From the NCBI RefSeq assembly GCF_000003605.2, contig NW_003141314.1, forward strand, positions 87,105 to 116,590: a stretch of DNA of 29,486 nucleotides, given 5' to 3'. The translations under genes were made by a program, and so were the position numbers. Shown here piece by piece: positions 28,527 through 29,486 of the stretch (positions are counted from its first letter, which is position 1; each line of letters starts with the position of its first letter). The notes below the pieces were generated by a model. It was not told the origin of the DNA. It did no database searches and worked only from the letters and a program-made list of their open reading frames with translations. This DNA is from Saccoglossus kowalevskii. Taxonomy: Eukaryota > Hemichordata > Enteropneusta > Harrimaniidae.

Positions 28527-29486
28527 CTGAAAAGCAAAATAAAACAAATGCATGCACAAATGCAGGGACTTAATTTTAAAGTTGGTGTTTAAAAATAATA
28601 AAAAAAGCTACTTCTAGTTTCGGCTAGTTTGTAAGATTTTTATTGCTCAGAAAAATATGTGCCCCCACGTTTCAAGTCCATATCTTCAAAATTTAAATTG
28701 AATGCACCGCACTGTTAAGCCCCCTGGGTTAGTTTTAGTAAATAATCGATAAATAGTTCAGACAGAATTAGGGTCAGTTGTCAATCATACCATGGAGGTA
28801 AAAAATAAAGGAGAAAAAATCGAAAGAGCAGATATTGAGTCAGTACATCATGTTATTTTTTGTGTGCTTGAATTTTTGAATTTGGGTTCAGTGTTTAGAA
28901 AACATGACATTACAGAATTGACAGAGGTAGGTTTATTTCAGACTAGAAAACCCACTATATACATGTATGCATATGCAGGTAGGTATACCACATACTGTCA
29001 CAAAGACAAAATATAGCTGCATAGCAGCGATGACGGGTTTCGAGCCTGCGTGGCTCATGACAAATTGCACTTGCTCGATGTGATTATTTGACGAACGTTT
29101 CATGTCTAGAATGCAAGATAGCAGACAAACTACACAACATATGGATTTGATTTCACAGGAATATGATAAACTTAATGCAAGGACAAATAGTTCATGAGTT
29201 ATAGAACTTTTTCTCTTTTACTAAATCCAAGATGGCTGCCAAAGGAAGCCATTTTTAAAAATCTACTTCAGTAACTTTGTAGAGCTATCAACAGAGATAC
29301 TATAAGCTAAATTGCTTTTCAAACAAGCAAGCAGTTTTTAACAAGATATTTTTTTGAGGTTTTTTGAATTTTTGTGATAAATTCAACATGGCCGCCAAAA
29401 CCACTTGAATCATGGGAAATATTTCCATGACACATAATCAGCTCATTGAGCGGATGTTGTATGCCAAGTTTAGTTTAAATCTGGCA
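28527..29486. other. Upstream HERC2 intron or flank; unclassified repeat at the right edge
   Basis: No minus-strand exon is recognised. From about 29225 the sequence carries two AAAT-CAA-ATGGC-GCCAAA blocks (near 29226 and 29380) that look like an unclassified interspersed repeat continuing off the window. A plus-strand ORF (28792-29016) is discussed as a finding. Confidence 0.4.

Noticed and set aside
29020-29075. Second tRNA-like box B (GGTTTCGAGCC) near the right edge
   Set aside because: It contains an extra T relative to the box B consensus and I see no box A at a suitable distance.

Overview
The window is a piece of an AT-rich animal genome. Genes are split by spliceosomal introns of about 100-1,400 bp, mostly GT-AG, and the surrounding DNA is crowded with degenerate interspersed repeats. 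I can read one protein-coding gene. Reading the minus strand from 28526 down to 5557, 36 exons (35 expected plus one possible in-frame cassette) join without any frameshift or internal stop. They give about 2,160 residues, the C-terminal part of HERC2, the giant HECT-type E3 ubiquitin ligase (about 4,830 residues in human). Protein similarity is high throughout. The intron content, the CR1/L2-like LINE tail, the TA-flanked miniature transposons and the base composition suggest a marine invertebrate, perhaps a hemichordate, cephalochordate or lophotrochozoan. The species cannot be fixed from the sequence alone.

Protein order from N to C: the conserved stretch before the zinc finger (28418-28526); an optional Ser/Glu-rich cassette (28218-28310); the ZZ zinc finger (26787-26923); the DOC/APC10-like domain (about 25000-26495); the second RCC1-like seven-bladed propeller, RLD2 (about 21146-25010); a variable Ser/Thr/Pro linker and a conserved helical/beta region (14614-20750); the third propeller, RLD3 (about 8880-14232); and the HECT domain (about 5557-8377) with its catalytic cysteine at 5767-5769, ending in an acidic tail and a TAA stop at 5557-5559. 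The 5' half of the gene lies beyond the right edge.

The left 5.5 kb (1-5556) is the 3' flank of the gene. It holds a probable 3' UTR, a 700-bp foldback DNA element (3931-4630), a class II tRNA-derived SINE-like relic (2641-2713), a 5'-truncated non-LTR retrotransposon end (about 1641-2270), a 67-bp tandem repeat (773-933) and simple repeats.

The introns carry at least four miniature inverted-repeat elements: 9112-9291, 9615-9823 and 21519-21749, all flanked by TA on both sides, and a 66-bp one at 27749-27814. They also hold a spacerless 116-bp palindrome (11611-11726), a 13-bp minisatellite that begins a few bases inside an intron (23641-23999), and several shorter tandem repeats.

I found no CRISPR array, operon, tRNA or rRNA gene, and nothing I could honestly call a new system. 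The items most worth checking are the candidate cassette exon beside the ZZ finger, the shared exon architecture of RLD2 and RLD3, the miniature-element families, and an isolated plus-strand ORF with a good start context and a splice donor (28792-28927).
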